A stretch of DNA of 10,108 nucleotides, taken from positions 1 through 10,108 of the forward strand of contig JAPLGY010000057.1 of NCBI GenBank assembly GCA_026389955.1. Direction: 5' to 3'. The notes below the pieces were generated by a model. The model saw nothing but the letters and a program-made list of their open reading frames with translations, did no database searches and was not told the DNA's origin. Source of the stretch: Caldilinea sp. Its GTDB lineage: Bacteria; Chloroflexota; Anaerolineae; Caldilineales; Caldilineaceae. The translations under genes and the position numbers were made by a program. Position 1 is the first letter of the stretch, and the number at the start of each line of letters is the position of its first letter. Of the stretch, positions 1-7,510 are shown piece after piece.

Positions 1-1137
1 CACGGCCACACTGAGCACAATCAACAGCCAATATGGCGGGTAATCCCAGGTATTCAAAAACAACAGGGCACCACAGATGCCCCCGGACAACAAAAAGCCT
101 GCCCAGCGCAGCGGGAAAACATCGATCCACCGCTGCCGAGCAGCGTCCGCCGGTGCCGGAGAAAGCACAACAGCCAACGCCACCGCCACCGACAACAGCG
201 CAAACGGCATTGCAGCCAGATGGGGGTGGTTGTCCCCAAGCAGATAGCTGAAGGCAGGAAATTCATCGATCACTTCGATGGGATCCCCTTGCAGGCTGGT
301 GTCCACGAGCACACGGCTGCTGCGCCACCACCACCAGCCAAAATCGACATACCACTTGTGCGTCACGGCGGCATTTTCAGGAAAACCCCGCACCTGGAAC
401 AGCCCGGCCACTCCTGTCACGTCGAAGCCGTTTGCATACAGCCACTCCAGCAACCCTTGTAGATTGGCAGCCAACCCCACAAAGAGCATGGCCAACAGCC
501 CACCTACCGTTGCCCAGCTTGCCCGAACAGAAGTCGCCGCCAGATTGTACCCGACACCAAACAGGGCGCTCAGCAAAAGCCCAAACCAGGCCGCCTGGGC
601 CAAATTGTAGGTGACAGACGTCGTCTGTCCGCCCATCAATCCTACCAGATTCATCAACCAGTACCCAAAATAATAATAACTGATCGGATACCCGGCGAGC
701 CAGGCGTCCTGGGGAGGATAGGTCAGGCTGGCCCGAATGCTGTTCAAAAACATCAGATCCATCGGCTGCTCGGTGTGGTCTGCCGCTGGATCGTGTGCCC
801 GCACCCATGCCCAGGCAAGAAAAGAGAGCCCAAAAATGGCTTCAACCAACATCCGATATCGCCAGGAAGGAAGCAATTTCTGGGCGGAAGCCCGTGCTGC
901 AGCCACACTGAGCAGCGCAACCAGGAGCCAGGCCAGCCAGGCACCGCCGATTTCGTTGCGCCACAGACCGATGCTGTAGCCGATCCAAAACAGATAACCG
1001 GTAAGCAAAATTCCCAGCAGACGGGCAAATGCATAGCCACGGTCGGGGAGAAAGGCAAAAAAGCGAGCCCCCAACGGCAGGGCTGCGACAGCCACGATCT
1101 GAATCACCAGATAAAAAATCAGAAATTGGCCGATCAC
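1..1137 (-). CDS. YYY-family (DUF2298) multi-spanning membrane protein, C-terminus beyond left edge
   Basis: Seen: an open frame from GTG at 1137 to the window edge gives 379 residues without a stop. The protein begins with a hydrophobic helix and a PDRGYAFAR loop (residues 31-39), followed by many membrane segments. Family motifs are E-Q-P-M-D (123-127), YPP-Q-D-AW (140-146), SYYYFG (153-158), a WWWW-R-SSRV stretch (from 268), EFP (292-294), GDNHPH (301-306) and LNTWDYPPYW close to the edge. Known: these mark the DUF2298 / Chlor_Arch_YYY family of uncharacterised polytopic membrane proteins. Unlike its neighbour, this protein has no N-terminal GT39 domain. The GTG start is chosen because it follows a GAGAGG ribosome binding site and lies 10 bases after the upstream stop, so the two genes are probably co-transcribed. 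No ATG lies in frame near the start; the first is residue 96. The biochemical function is unknown. Family call sure, exact start fairly sure. Confidence 0.88.
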   Translation of the reverse strand, partial: MIGQFLIFYLVIQIVAVAALPLGARFFAFLPDRGYAFARLLGILLTGYLFWIGYSIGLWRNEIGGAWLAWLLVALLSVAAARASAQKLLPSWRYRMLVEAIFGLSFLAWAWVRAHDPAADHTEQPMDLMFLNSIRASLTYPPQDAWLAGYPISYYYFGYWLMNLVGLMGGQTTSVTYNLAQAAWFGLLLSALFGVGYNLAATSVRASWATVGGLLAMLFVGLAANLQGLLEWLYANGFDVTGVAGLFQVRGFPENAAVTHKWYVDFGWWWWRSSRVLVDTSLQGDPIEVIDEFPAFSYLLGDNHPHLAAMPFALLSVAVALAVVLSPAPADAARQRWIDVFPLRWAGFLLSGGICGALLFLNTWDYPPYWLLIVLSVAV

Positions 1138-1142
1138 ACCTG

Positions 1143-1149
1143 CCCTCTC
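1143..1149 (-). promoter_or_regulatory. Ribosome binding site for the GTG-started YYY gene
   Basis: On the minus strand GAGAGGG lies 5 bases before the GTG at 1137 and overlaps the TGA stop (1150-1148) of the preceding gene. It decides the start of the downstream gene, which has no early ATG. It also fits re-initiation by ribosomes finishing the upstream gene. Confidence 0.6.
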
Positions 1150-4100
1150 ATCTTTCTGCGTACGGTTGTGCTGGCTGCAAGGTGCCGTCCGGGCCAGACT
1201 GCAGCCGTCCCGGACGGGCGTACAGCGCAGCTCGTTCGTTTTGAAAAAGCAGCTCCAACAGTCCCTGTGCAGCCATTTCTTCAAATTTACGCACCCCATC
1301 CGGGTGGAGGTAACGCTCCAGCTGCCCGATGTAGACCAGGTCGATGTGCAGTTCCTCCAAAATTTGTTGCGTTCGCACAATGTCAGATGTCTGCCAGAGT
1401 TCTCGATGCAAACCATCCCGGTACCCTACATCTTCGGGGTACCGTTGTTCCTGCTCGTGCATGCCGCGCAGCCCGCTGAGTCCGCTGTTGCTTGCGATGC
1501 GTGTGCCCCAAGCACGGTAGTACTCTACCTCGGCAGACTCCAGGATCACAGCGTTGCCTCGGATTGTCTCCAGCACCCACTGCAAGGCTTGCCATTCGTA
1601 CCGGAGTTCGATCACATGGCTGGGGTCTGGCCAGCTGTATGCGCCTTCCCGCATGAAGTCCAACCCATTCAACGTGCCAATGGCTGGCCTCCAGCCAGGC
1701 ATGCGCTGGTCGAGGCGGGCTGGGGTACCCAGGAGAGGATAGGCCAGCCCGGCCAGCACCAGACAGACAAACAACGCCAACCAGGCCCCGCGGGCGAGTA
1801 TTGCCGGCCAGCCCATCTGTGCTCCGTGCCAGATTGACCGCCACAGACGCGGCGTGACAATGGCGGCTGCCAGCCCCCACAATACCCAGACCTGGCTGAA
1901 GAATTTGAAGAGGGTGTTCATCCGGTAATAGTCGCTGCCGTTGAGAAAATCTTTGAGGTAGACCACCTGGGTTCCGGCCAGGATGGCCATGCCGGTCACA
2001 GCCAACAAAACAGCCAACGCGGCCCCAGCATCGGTCGTACCTGCGCGTCTCCACAGCAGCGCCCCTCCCAGCCCCAATCCAGCCAGACAGATCGCCAGGA
2101 CACGCCAACCTGTCAACCAGGCCAGAAGTGCTCCCCCCAAGGCGAACGGCAACGCGGACAACAGCAGCAAATACAAAAAACCAGGCCGTTCTACCAGATG
2201 GGCATGCCAAAAGAGTAGACGCGGCAAGTCGTCATAGCGCCGCCAAAAGAGGCTCAACGCGCGTTCGATCCCTGCCGGACGCGGCGGACGACCTGGGCGG
2301 CCTGCCGCCAGGTACACCAGCCCGCTGAGCAACACAAACAGGAAAAAACCCCACACCAGCAGCCAGCGATCGAGGGGGTCAGGCTTTTGCACCCAGCCGA
2401 TGCCAGAGGCGCCCACATTCACGTACTGCTGGAAAAATGGAAAGAACAACAGGTAGGCGCCGCCTGCATAGCACAATGCGATCCACAAGGTCAGCCACCA
2501 GGAGATGCGACCGCGGCTGCGAAACTGGCTTACCAACAGGGCCAGCACCCCCAGCCCGAAATAAGTCGGCAGCTCCCACAGATTGACGCTGGCCAAAGCG
2601 CCCAACAGCAGAGCAAAGAGTGCCAGCATGCCCACCCCTCGCTTCCAACTGGTTCGTTCAACCGCTGTCTCGCCAGCGATCAGGGCCAGCGTCAAGCCGA
2701 GAAACAAGACCGAAACCGGAATTCCAATCAAATGAGGGTGGAGGTCGGCAAACAAAAAACTCCAAAAGGGAAATTCGTTGATCGTCGACTCGATAACTCG
2801 GCTGGGCCCCCAAAAATCGTAGTCGGGAAGAGCCGCCCTGCCGCTCAACACCTGCTGCAGCCCTCCCCAGGCGCCCACCAGCTCGGACAGACCAGGAAGG
2901 GCTGACTGGATCATGGCAGGCTGCAGCCTGGCCAGGTTACGAACCCACTGGGCAAACCCATCTAAATTGCCCAAGATCGTCACATAAAGTGGTGCCAGCA
3001 GCGCTGCACCCAGGCCGCTGTACCAGGAACGCCGGCCCAGTCGCCCGTTCTCTACAGCAGAATAGGCCACAGCAAACAGATTGACGGCTGTAAGCGCAAA
3101 GAGGGTTGCGATCGCCAGGTTGAAAGAAACTTCAGCGTAGATGCCCGTCAACTTGATCAGGTAAGCAACCAAGTAGATGCCAAAGTAATAATAGTTGATA
3201 AAACCACCGGCAAAGTGTGGGTTGACCGGCGGAAAGGAAGGGCTGCGCAGAATCCCGTTGAGAAAAGCAAATTCCATCTGCTTCTCTCCCCCAAACCAGG
3301 GCTGCCAGAGGTCGGGGTTTTGCAGACGAATCCAGACAAAGCCCAACAGTGCCGCCGCAAAAATTCCTTCCCCCACCAACAGGCTCCGCCAGTGAGCTCG
3401 CACAAACGTCAGCAGGGCCCGGCGTTGGAGAGCGGCAGCCCCCGCACCCGCCAGCACCACCAGCCCCAATGACAACCAGGCAAAAGCCACCGTATTGCTG
3501 AACAGCCCCAGCGAAGTAAGCAGCCACAGCAGCCAGCCTCCCAACAACCATCCCAAGGTGCGGCTGAACCAAAAACCAGCGTCCCGGAGCGGACGAAAAA
3601 TGCCAAAAAACAATGGCCAGGCAGACCAGCCCAGCACCGTCAACACAGCCCACCAGCAAAAGATCGCCAGCAAAGTCTCTTCACTGGCAAGACGATTCCA
3701 GCGGTAGTTGTCGACCACCGGCAACGCCTGGATCGGCGTATCCAACAACAAAGAAGGCCGTTGCCCGACATCGGCATTCCCCGTGGTCACGCCAGCCACC
3801 TGCAAGAGCGAATTCAGCAGCCCTTTCTGTTCGCTGCCAGGCAAGTTGCCCAGTCCCAACGCTTCCAAAAAAGGATTGAACGGAGAATCTGCCCCCCGGT
3901 AATAGGGGATGGCTTTTTCCCAGCTGCGACCAAAAAGAGCGTCGAATTCAGCGTCGTCGAGGTCACGCACTTTGCGAAAAATTGTCACCTGCGGGTGGTC
4001 GTAGAGGCTAAAGCTTTCATCCGCTTTGCGATCGTCGAAAACAAAGCCAAACAGCTGCGGCGGCGAAGTCACTTCTTTTGCCAGCTCGAACCCCAACCGC

Positions 4101-5845
4101 CCGTCCCACATGGCTTTGTAGTAAAGCGTAGTCATCGGATAGCGTTCAGGCAGCTCGTCGACGCTGTCGTAGATGCGTTTCGAGCTGTAAACTACCCAGT
4201 CCGCCTCACGCAGCTTTTGTTTGAGAATCTGATATTTGTCGAACGTGTCTTCTTCGTAGGGGCTCCAGTCAATCTGGAGAAGTCCAGCGCTGCCTGGGTC
4301 CAGGCCAGCTTCCCCCGGGATACTTTTGGGCAGGGGGTCGTCCCAAAGTTCCCACAACAGCACGGAGCCGGGTGGGACGTTCGCGTAGATCCAGCGGCTT
4401 GCCTGGATCCAGGTATGCTCGCGATGATAAACGCCGTTGACATAGGCAAGAGACCAGAAGATTCCACCCAACAAACCAACAGCCCCCAACCCCAGGGCCC
4501 CCCAGCGCAGCAAAACAGCTGGGCCGGGCCGGGCCCCTTGTCTCCACAAAAGGACGATGGCTCCGGCTCCCCACAGCAGAACGAACGGCAGCAGCGGGCT
4601 CATGTAGCGGTTGAACTTGGCTAAAAAAGCACCGGTGATCAAAAAATAGGGGAACACCCAACTCCAGACCACCCAATTGGCCAGCTGGACATCGTCAAAC
4701 CAGTGCTGGACAGCCGTCCCTGGGTGCCGGCTTTGGAACCAGCTTCTGAGAGCACGCCCGGCCGTTCTCAACGCCATCCAGCCGGCAGAGAGGGTTCCGA
4801 TCAGAGCAACCATCCCCAGCGGCCAACCAAGTCCCCACTGCAACTGCTGTTGAATAAAATACAGATAAGGTGGGGTATTGCGATATTGTCGGGTAAATGG
4901 CAAGTCAGCCACGCCCCTCACCATCATTCCCTGTTCGACCAGAACCGCCCGGCTAAATGTGTCCCAGTCCAACACAGCATAGGGGCTGGCCACAAAAAAG
5001 AGCGCCAACGCTGCGGCCCAGGCAACCATCAGCTGCACAGATGCTGCAAAAGCAATCCTTCCATCCAGGGTATGACCATCCTGCCTGCTCTGCTGCGCAG
5101 CCCGCCCAATGACCAGCAGAGCAGCCACAGCAGGGACCCCCAATACAGGCAGCGCACTAAATTTGGAGGCAATGGCCAGCCCACAGGCTGCCCCTGTCCC
5201 GAACGCCACAGACAGATCTCTGCGTTGCAGCATGCGGGTCCCCCCCCACACAGCCAGGACCGTAAAAGTTGTACTGGCAGGATCCATCGCAAAAAAATGG
5301 CTCAGCTGAATTGCCTGTACGGCAAAGGCATAAAATGCAGCCGCCAGCAGCCCGGCTGCTCGTCCAAAAAAATCTTTTCCCAACAAAAAGAGAAAAAAAA
5401 TTGTCAACGTATCCAACAGCGCGATCGACAGCCGCCCCGCCACCGCGATCGCGTCGCAGCTGTCTTTTCCCCGTTGCATCAGTTCGACGGTTGGCTGTGG
5501 CACCCCAGCCATTTGCGCAGCGGGTGCCAGCTGCTCAAACAACTGCCCCATGGCCACCCCAAGATAAAGCGGAAAATGCCCGTAGGTAAAACTGCGCGGC
5601 TCCTGGCGCTGTCGATCCCACAAGGGATTCAGAGGACTGCTCTGCGGATCCCAAAATTCTGCCCAGCTGGCAGGCAAAGCGATCGTAGGCGCATAAAAAC
5701 AGGCAGTGCTGCGTTCATCGGGGTGGCTGCCGATCCCACGGTCAAAATTGAGATTCCAAACTCGGAGCGTCAATCCCCCCAACAAAATGAGCCCAAGCAG
5801 AGGAAAAGAAATACGTCTCAGCCAAGAATCTGCGGTGATTGTCAT
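1148..5845 (-). CDS. GT39/PMT-like glycosyltransferase fused to a YYY (DUF2298) membrane domain, 1565 aa
   Basis: Seen: the N-terminal part (about 1-710) has a membrane helix (12-27), an outer loop with HPDE at 41-44, RSFTYGHFPLYL at 84-95, further helices and then a hydrophilic region. Known: this layout is typical of GT39/ArnT/PMT enzymes, which use polyprenyl-phosphate sugars on the outer membrane face. The rest is a YYY domain with GEKQME (853-858), INYYYFG (883-889), NEFPFWSF (1023-1030), FADLHPH (1032-1038), LWELPTY and DYYRMNTLFKFF (from 1305). A soluble C-terminal region ends it. The start is ATG 5845, which overlaps the upstream stop as ATGA; no Shine-Dalgarno precedes it (the leader is pyrimidine-rich), so translational coupling is likely. 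A start at 5935 is open in frame, but it would overlap the 3D-domain gene by 94 bases and adds a segment unlike a GT39 N-terminus. Donor and acceptor are unknown. Confidence 0.9.
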   Translation of the reverse strand: MTITADSWLRRISFPLLGLILLGGLTLRVWNLNFDRGIGSHPDERSTACFYAPTIALPASWAEFWDPQSSPLNPLWDRQRQEPRSFTYGHFPLYLGVAMGQLFEQLAPAAQMAGVPQPTVELMQRGKDSCDAIAVAGRLSIALLDTLTIFFLFLLGKDFFGRAAGLLAAAFYAFAVQAIQLSHFFAMDPASTTFTVLAVWGGTRMLQRRDLSVAFGTGAACGLAIASKFSALPVLGVPAVAALLVIGRAAQQSRQDGHTLDGRIAFAASVQLMVAWAAALALFFVASPYAVLDWDTFSRAVLVEQGMMVRGVADLPFTRQYRNTPPYLYFIQQQLQWGLGWPLGMVALIGTLSAGWMALRTAGRALRSWFQSRHPGTAVQHWFDDVQLANWVVWSWVFPYFLITGAFLAKFNRYMSPLLPFVLLWGAGAIVLLWRQGARPGPAVLLRWGALGLGAVGLLGGIFWSLAYVNGVYHREHTWIQASRWIYANVPPGSVLLWELWDDPLPKSIPGEAGLDPGSAGLLQIDWSPYEEDTFDKYQILKQKLREADWVVYSSKRIYDSVDELPERYPMTTLYYKAMWDGRLGFELAKEVTSPPQLFGFVFDDRKADESFSLYDHPQVTIFRKVRDLDDAEFDALFGRSWEKAIPYYRGADSPFNPFLEALGLGNLPGSEQKGLLNSLLQVAGVTTGNADVGQRPSLLLDTPIQALPVVDNYRWNRLASEETLLAIFCWWAVLTVLGWSAWPLFFGIFRPLRDAGFWFSRTLGWLLGGWLLWLLTSLGLFSNTVAFAWLSLGLVVLAGAGAAALQRRALLTFVRAHWRSLLVGEGIFAAALLGFVWIRLQNPDLWQPWFGGEKQMEFAFLNGILRSPSFPPVNPHFAGGFINYYYFGIYLVAYLIKLTGIYAEVSFNLAIATLFALTAVNLFAVAYSAVENGRLGRRSWYSGLGAALLAPLYVTILGNLDGFAQWVRNLARLQPAMIQSALPGLSELVGAWGGLQQVLSGRAALPDYDFWGPSRVIESTINEFPFWSFLFADLHPHLIGIPVSVLFLGLTLALIAGETAVERTSWKRGVGMLALFALLLGALASVNLWELPTYFGLGVLALLVSQFRSRGRISWWLTLWIALCYAGGAYLLFFPFFQQYVNVGASGIGWVQKPDPLDRWLLVWGFFLFVLLSGLVYLAAGRPGRPPRPAGIERALSLFWRRYDDLPRLLFWHAHLVERPGFLYLLLLSALPFALGGALLAWLTGWRVLAICLAGLGLGGALLWRRAGTTDAGAALAVLLAVTGMAILAGTQVVYLKDFLNGSDYYRMNTLFKFFSQVWVLWGLAAAIVTPRLWRSIWHGAQMGWPAILARGAWLALFVCLVLAGLAYPLLGTPARLDQRMPGWRPAIGTLNGLDFMREGAYSWPDPSHVIELRYEWQALQWVLETIRGNAVILESAEVEYYRAWGTRIASNSGLSGLRGMHEQEQRYPEDVGYRDGLHRELWQTSDIVRTQQILEELHIDLVYIGQLERYLHPDGVRKFEEMAAQGLLELLFQNERAALYARPGRLQSGPDGTLQPAQPYAER

Positions 5846-7356
5846 GGTTGTTGAGGAAGAGGAGGATAGTTGGGCACGACCCACGTGATTGAATTGTTCG
5901 GGGGAGGAGGCCAGAGCAAATAAACATCTACCCACCGACGCACAGAGACAAAGCTTTCATTGGAATAGGCCAGATCGATCCGCCGCGAAAGGATTCCTCC
6001 CCCTGTGTCAAGTGCATCGCCGATACCATAGCCAGGAACATAGACCTGAGAACGCAACGGGATCAGCCGGGGGTCGACTGCTACTACGCCTGCACGCACG
6101 ACATCCCCGGTGCGCGTACGATTGCCGCCCGCCGAAACAGGGCTGTAGCTGGTCGCCAACATGCGAATTTTACGCCAGTATGTAATCACACTCCCATCGC
6201 TCATTCTTTCGGTCAGCGCTTCGATTTTTTGCCCATACGCGATCCGCCGATCGGCAGGTTCTTGAGCCAACCAGGTATCTTCCAGCACTCGGCTGATCGG
6301 CTCTCCGTTTTCATAGCGAATCCGATAGCGGCTTCGGGTAATTCCCTCTGCGCCATTCGACAACACCCGTTGATTGTCCAAAGGCAGGGCAGGGTCTGCT
6401 ACATAGACTGTCTCGTAGGGGGCAATCTCTTCTTCGACGACCACATCTTCGTTCACGCGCGTCACGACAATTTTGAGGTTATTGTACAACCGGGTTTCCA
6501 GGGAGGGTTCCACCCGATCCAGACCTGTCAACACAATTCCCAGGTCACTCAACGCGTCGGCGACCGTATCCCCCTGGGTACGTGTCTTGACAGCCCGCCC
6601 ATCAAACTGCATAAAGACAGGAACGCTGCGTTGAATGTAAACACTCAAATTGGCAGTGACCGCATTGCCCAGGCTTGGCAACACACGATCCCCAAGATAA
6701 AGTGTCACATTGCTGCGACGCAGCGCTTCGCCGACCGTCTGGGCCGTGGTGTAGATCGTGTACTGGGCTGCGCCTTCATAGACAACGATCGGCACAGAAC
6801 GACGGATGCGAATCTGCAACGGTTCGATGTGCACACGATTCCAGGCAAAACCACGATCGTAGGTGGTCGGCAACTTCTCCTCCAAAGGCACCGGCAAGCG
6901 ATCTGCCCCCCCCCACGGCTGTCCATCGACCAAAATTTCGTCGTAGGTGTCGACGACAATCCCGGCATCCTCCAGAACGTGCTTGGGGGTATCGCCCCAA
7001 CTAAACAGGACGCGATCTTTGCCGTCAGCGATCAGCCGGATTGGCCGTGCCCGTTCTACAGTCACGACCAGGCTGCGGGTCAGTTCACTGTCCAACGGGG
7101 GGATAATCCGGTCATCAGCATGTGGGGTCACTCCCAGATCCAACAACAGAGCGTCGACGGTCGCACGATGCGTATAAACAACCTCGCGATGGCCATCGAC
7201 ACTGACCATTACCCGATTGGCGGTCAGCCAATACACCCAAACCAGAAAAACAGGCAGGCCAACAGCCACAACAACCCAGAAAAATTGCTTGCGAAAGTCA
7301 GGAGGGCTCTGCTCTTCTTGCGCCATGCCTGGGCGATCTGCTATCGTGGATGCCAT
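5842..7356 (-). CDS. YabE-like cell-wall protein: DUF348 repeats, G5 domain, C-terminal 3D domain
   Basis: Seen (504 aa from ATG 7356): a short cytoplasmic tail, one membrane anchor or uncleaved signal (about 25-44), then DUF348-type repeats near 48-105, 107-155, 183-238 and 239-296, a G5-like segment near 297-375, and a 3D domain near 396-480. The three aspartates that name the 3D domain are present: VAVD (D428), DTGG (D450) and RIDL (D461). The end is a proline-rich tail. Known: 3D domains share the double-psi barrel of MltA-type lytic transglycosylases, and Bacillus YabE has the same DUF348-G5-3D order, so peptidoglycan cleavage outside the membrane is likely. The stop overlaps the next start as ATGA. 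Start uncertain: 7356 sits where the promoter predicts transcription to begin (leaderless), while ATG 7326 (MAQEEQ) would leave a 30-base leader. Neither has a strong ribosome binding site. Confidence 0.9.
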   Translation of the reverse strand: MASTIADRPGMAQEEQSPPDFRKQFFWVVVAVGLPVFLVWVYWLTANRVMVSVDGHREVVYTHRATVDALLLDLGVTPHADDRIIPPLDSELTRSLVVTVERARPIRLIADGKDRVLFSWGDTPKHVLEDAGIVVDTYDEILVDGQPWGGADRLPVPLEEKLPTTYDRGFAWNRVHIEPLQIRIRRSVPIVVYEGAAQYTIYTTAQTVGEALRRSNVTLYLGDRVLPSLGNAVTANLSVYIQRSVPVFMQFDGRAVKTRTQGDTVADALSDLGIVLTGLDRVEPSLETRLYNNLKIVVTRVNEDVVVEEEIAPYETVYVADPALPLDNQRVLSNGAEGITRSRYRIRYENGEPISRVLEDTWLAQEPADRRIAYGQKIEALTERMSDGSVITYWRKIRMLATSYSPVSAGGNRTRTGDVVRAGVVAVDPRLIPLRSQVYVPGYGIGDALDTGGGILSRRIDLAYSNESFVSVRRWVDVYLLWPPPPNNSITWVVPNYPPLPQQP

Positions 7357-7362
7357 TGCGCC

Positions 7363-7391
7363 ATTGTATCCAATCGACGCAAGAACGACAA
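7363..7391 (-). promoter_or_regulatory. Promoter of the minus-strand cluster
   Basis: On the minus strand, TTGTCG (7391-7386, 4 of 6 to the -35 consensus) and TACAAT (7368-7363, 5 of 6 to -10) are separated by exactly 17 bases. Transcription would start about 7 bases past the -10, at or next to ATG 7356. It would drive the 3D-domain gene and, by overlap and close spacing, both YYY genes. Inferred from sequence only. Confidence 0.6.
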
Positions 7392-7408
7392 AGTGTATCT
7401 GAAACTTT

Positions 7409-7438
7409 GGTGCACATCGCCATGTTTCTGGCTGCACC
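7409..7438. repeat. Imperfect inverted repeat, possible operator or hairpin
   Basis: GGTGCA at 7409-7414 pairs with TGCACC at 7433-7438, and GCCA at 7419-7422 pairs with TGGC at 7429-7432. There is a 6-base loop and a 4-base bulge (CATC) on one side. It lies upstream of the -35 boxes of both divergent promoters, where a shared regulator could bind. No U-run follows, so it is not a terminator. Confidence 0.45.
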
Positions 7439-7440
7439 TG

Positions 7441-7462
7441 TGTCGGAAATTTGTTCCGCACA
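7441..7462. repeat. Inverted repeat CGGAA-N5-TTCCG, possible operator
   Basis: CGGAA (7444-7448) and TTCCG (7454-7458) are perfect arms around a 5-base centre. Outer TGT (7441-7443) and ACA (7460-7462) extend the symmetry with a one-base bulge. The repeat ends 9 bases before the plus-strand -35 box, a usual place for a dimeric regulator. The regulator is not identifiable from the window. Confidence 0.45.
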
Positions 7463-7471
7463 ATTGTCCAG

Positions 7472-7500
7472 TTGTGAGCACAGCGATCCGCAAGTACAAT
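7472..7500 (+). promoter_or_regulatory. Promoter of the plus-strand glycosyltransferase
   Basis: TTGTGA (7472-7477, 4 of 6 to the -35 consensus) and TACAAT (7495-7500, 5 of 6 to -10) have a 17-base spacer. Transcription is expected near 7507, only about 4 bases before ATG 7511, leaving almost no leader and no room for a ribosome binding site. The spacer length and -10 sequence are identical to those of the opposite promoter. Confidence 0.6.
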
Positions 7501-7510
7501 CCAATAGGCA

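Larger units (their letters stand above)
7357..7510. other. Divergent intergenic regulatory region
   Basis: These 154 bases separate the minus-strand 3D-domain cluster from the plus-strand glycosyltransferase. They hold two facing promoters (7391-7363 and 7472-7500) and, between or beside them, inverted repeats at 7409-7438 and 7441-7462 and the 8-base palindrome ACAATTGT at 7460-7467. I see no small gene or RNA here. Open frames running through on either strand look like accidental extensions of, or shadows of, the flanking genes. Confidence 0.7.

Noticed and set aside
325..336. Four consecutive TGG codons (WWWW) in the stand-alone YYY protein
   Set aside because: It looks like a short trinucleotide repeat, but it falls where YYY proteins have an aromatic stretch before the SRV motif (the fused copy reads WGPSRVI), so it is probably ordinary family sequence.
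4703..5854. Plus-strand open frame (383 codons) opposite the GT39 half of the fusion
   Set aside because: The translation is rich in Pro, Gln, Arg and Ser, with no domain or membrane pattern. The opposite strand encodes recognisable GT39 motifs throughout.
5846..5935. N-terminal extension of the GT39-YYY fusion to an ATG at 5935
   Set aside because: The extra 30 residues overlap the end of the 3D-domain gene by 94 bases and look unlike a GT39 N-terminus. The ATG at 5845 gives the usual ATGA overlap and starts just before the first helix.
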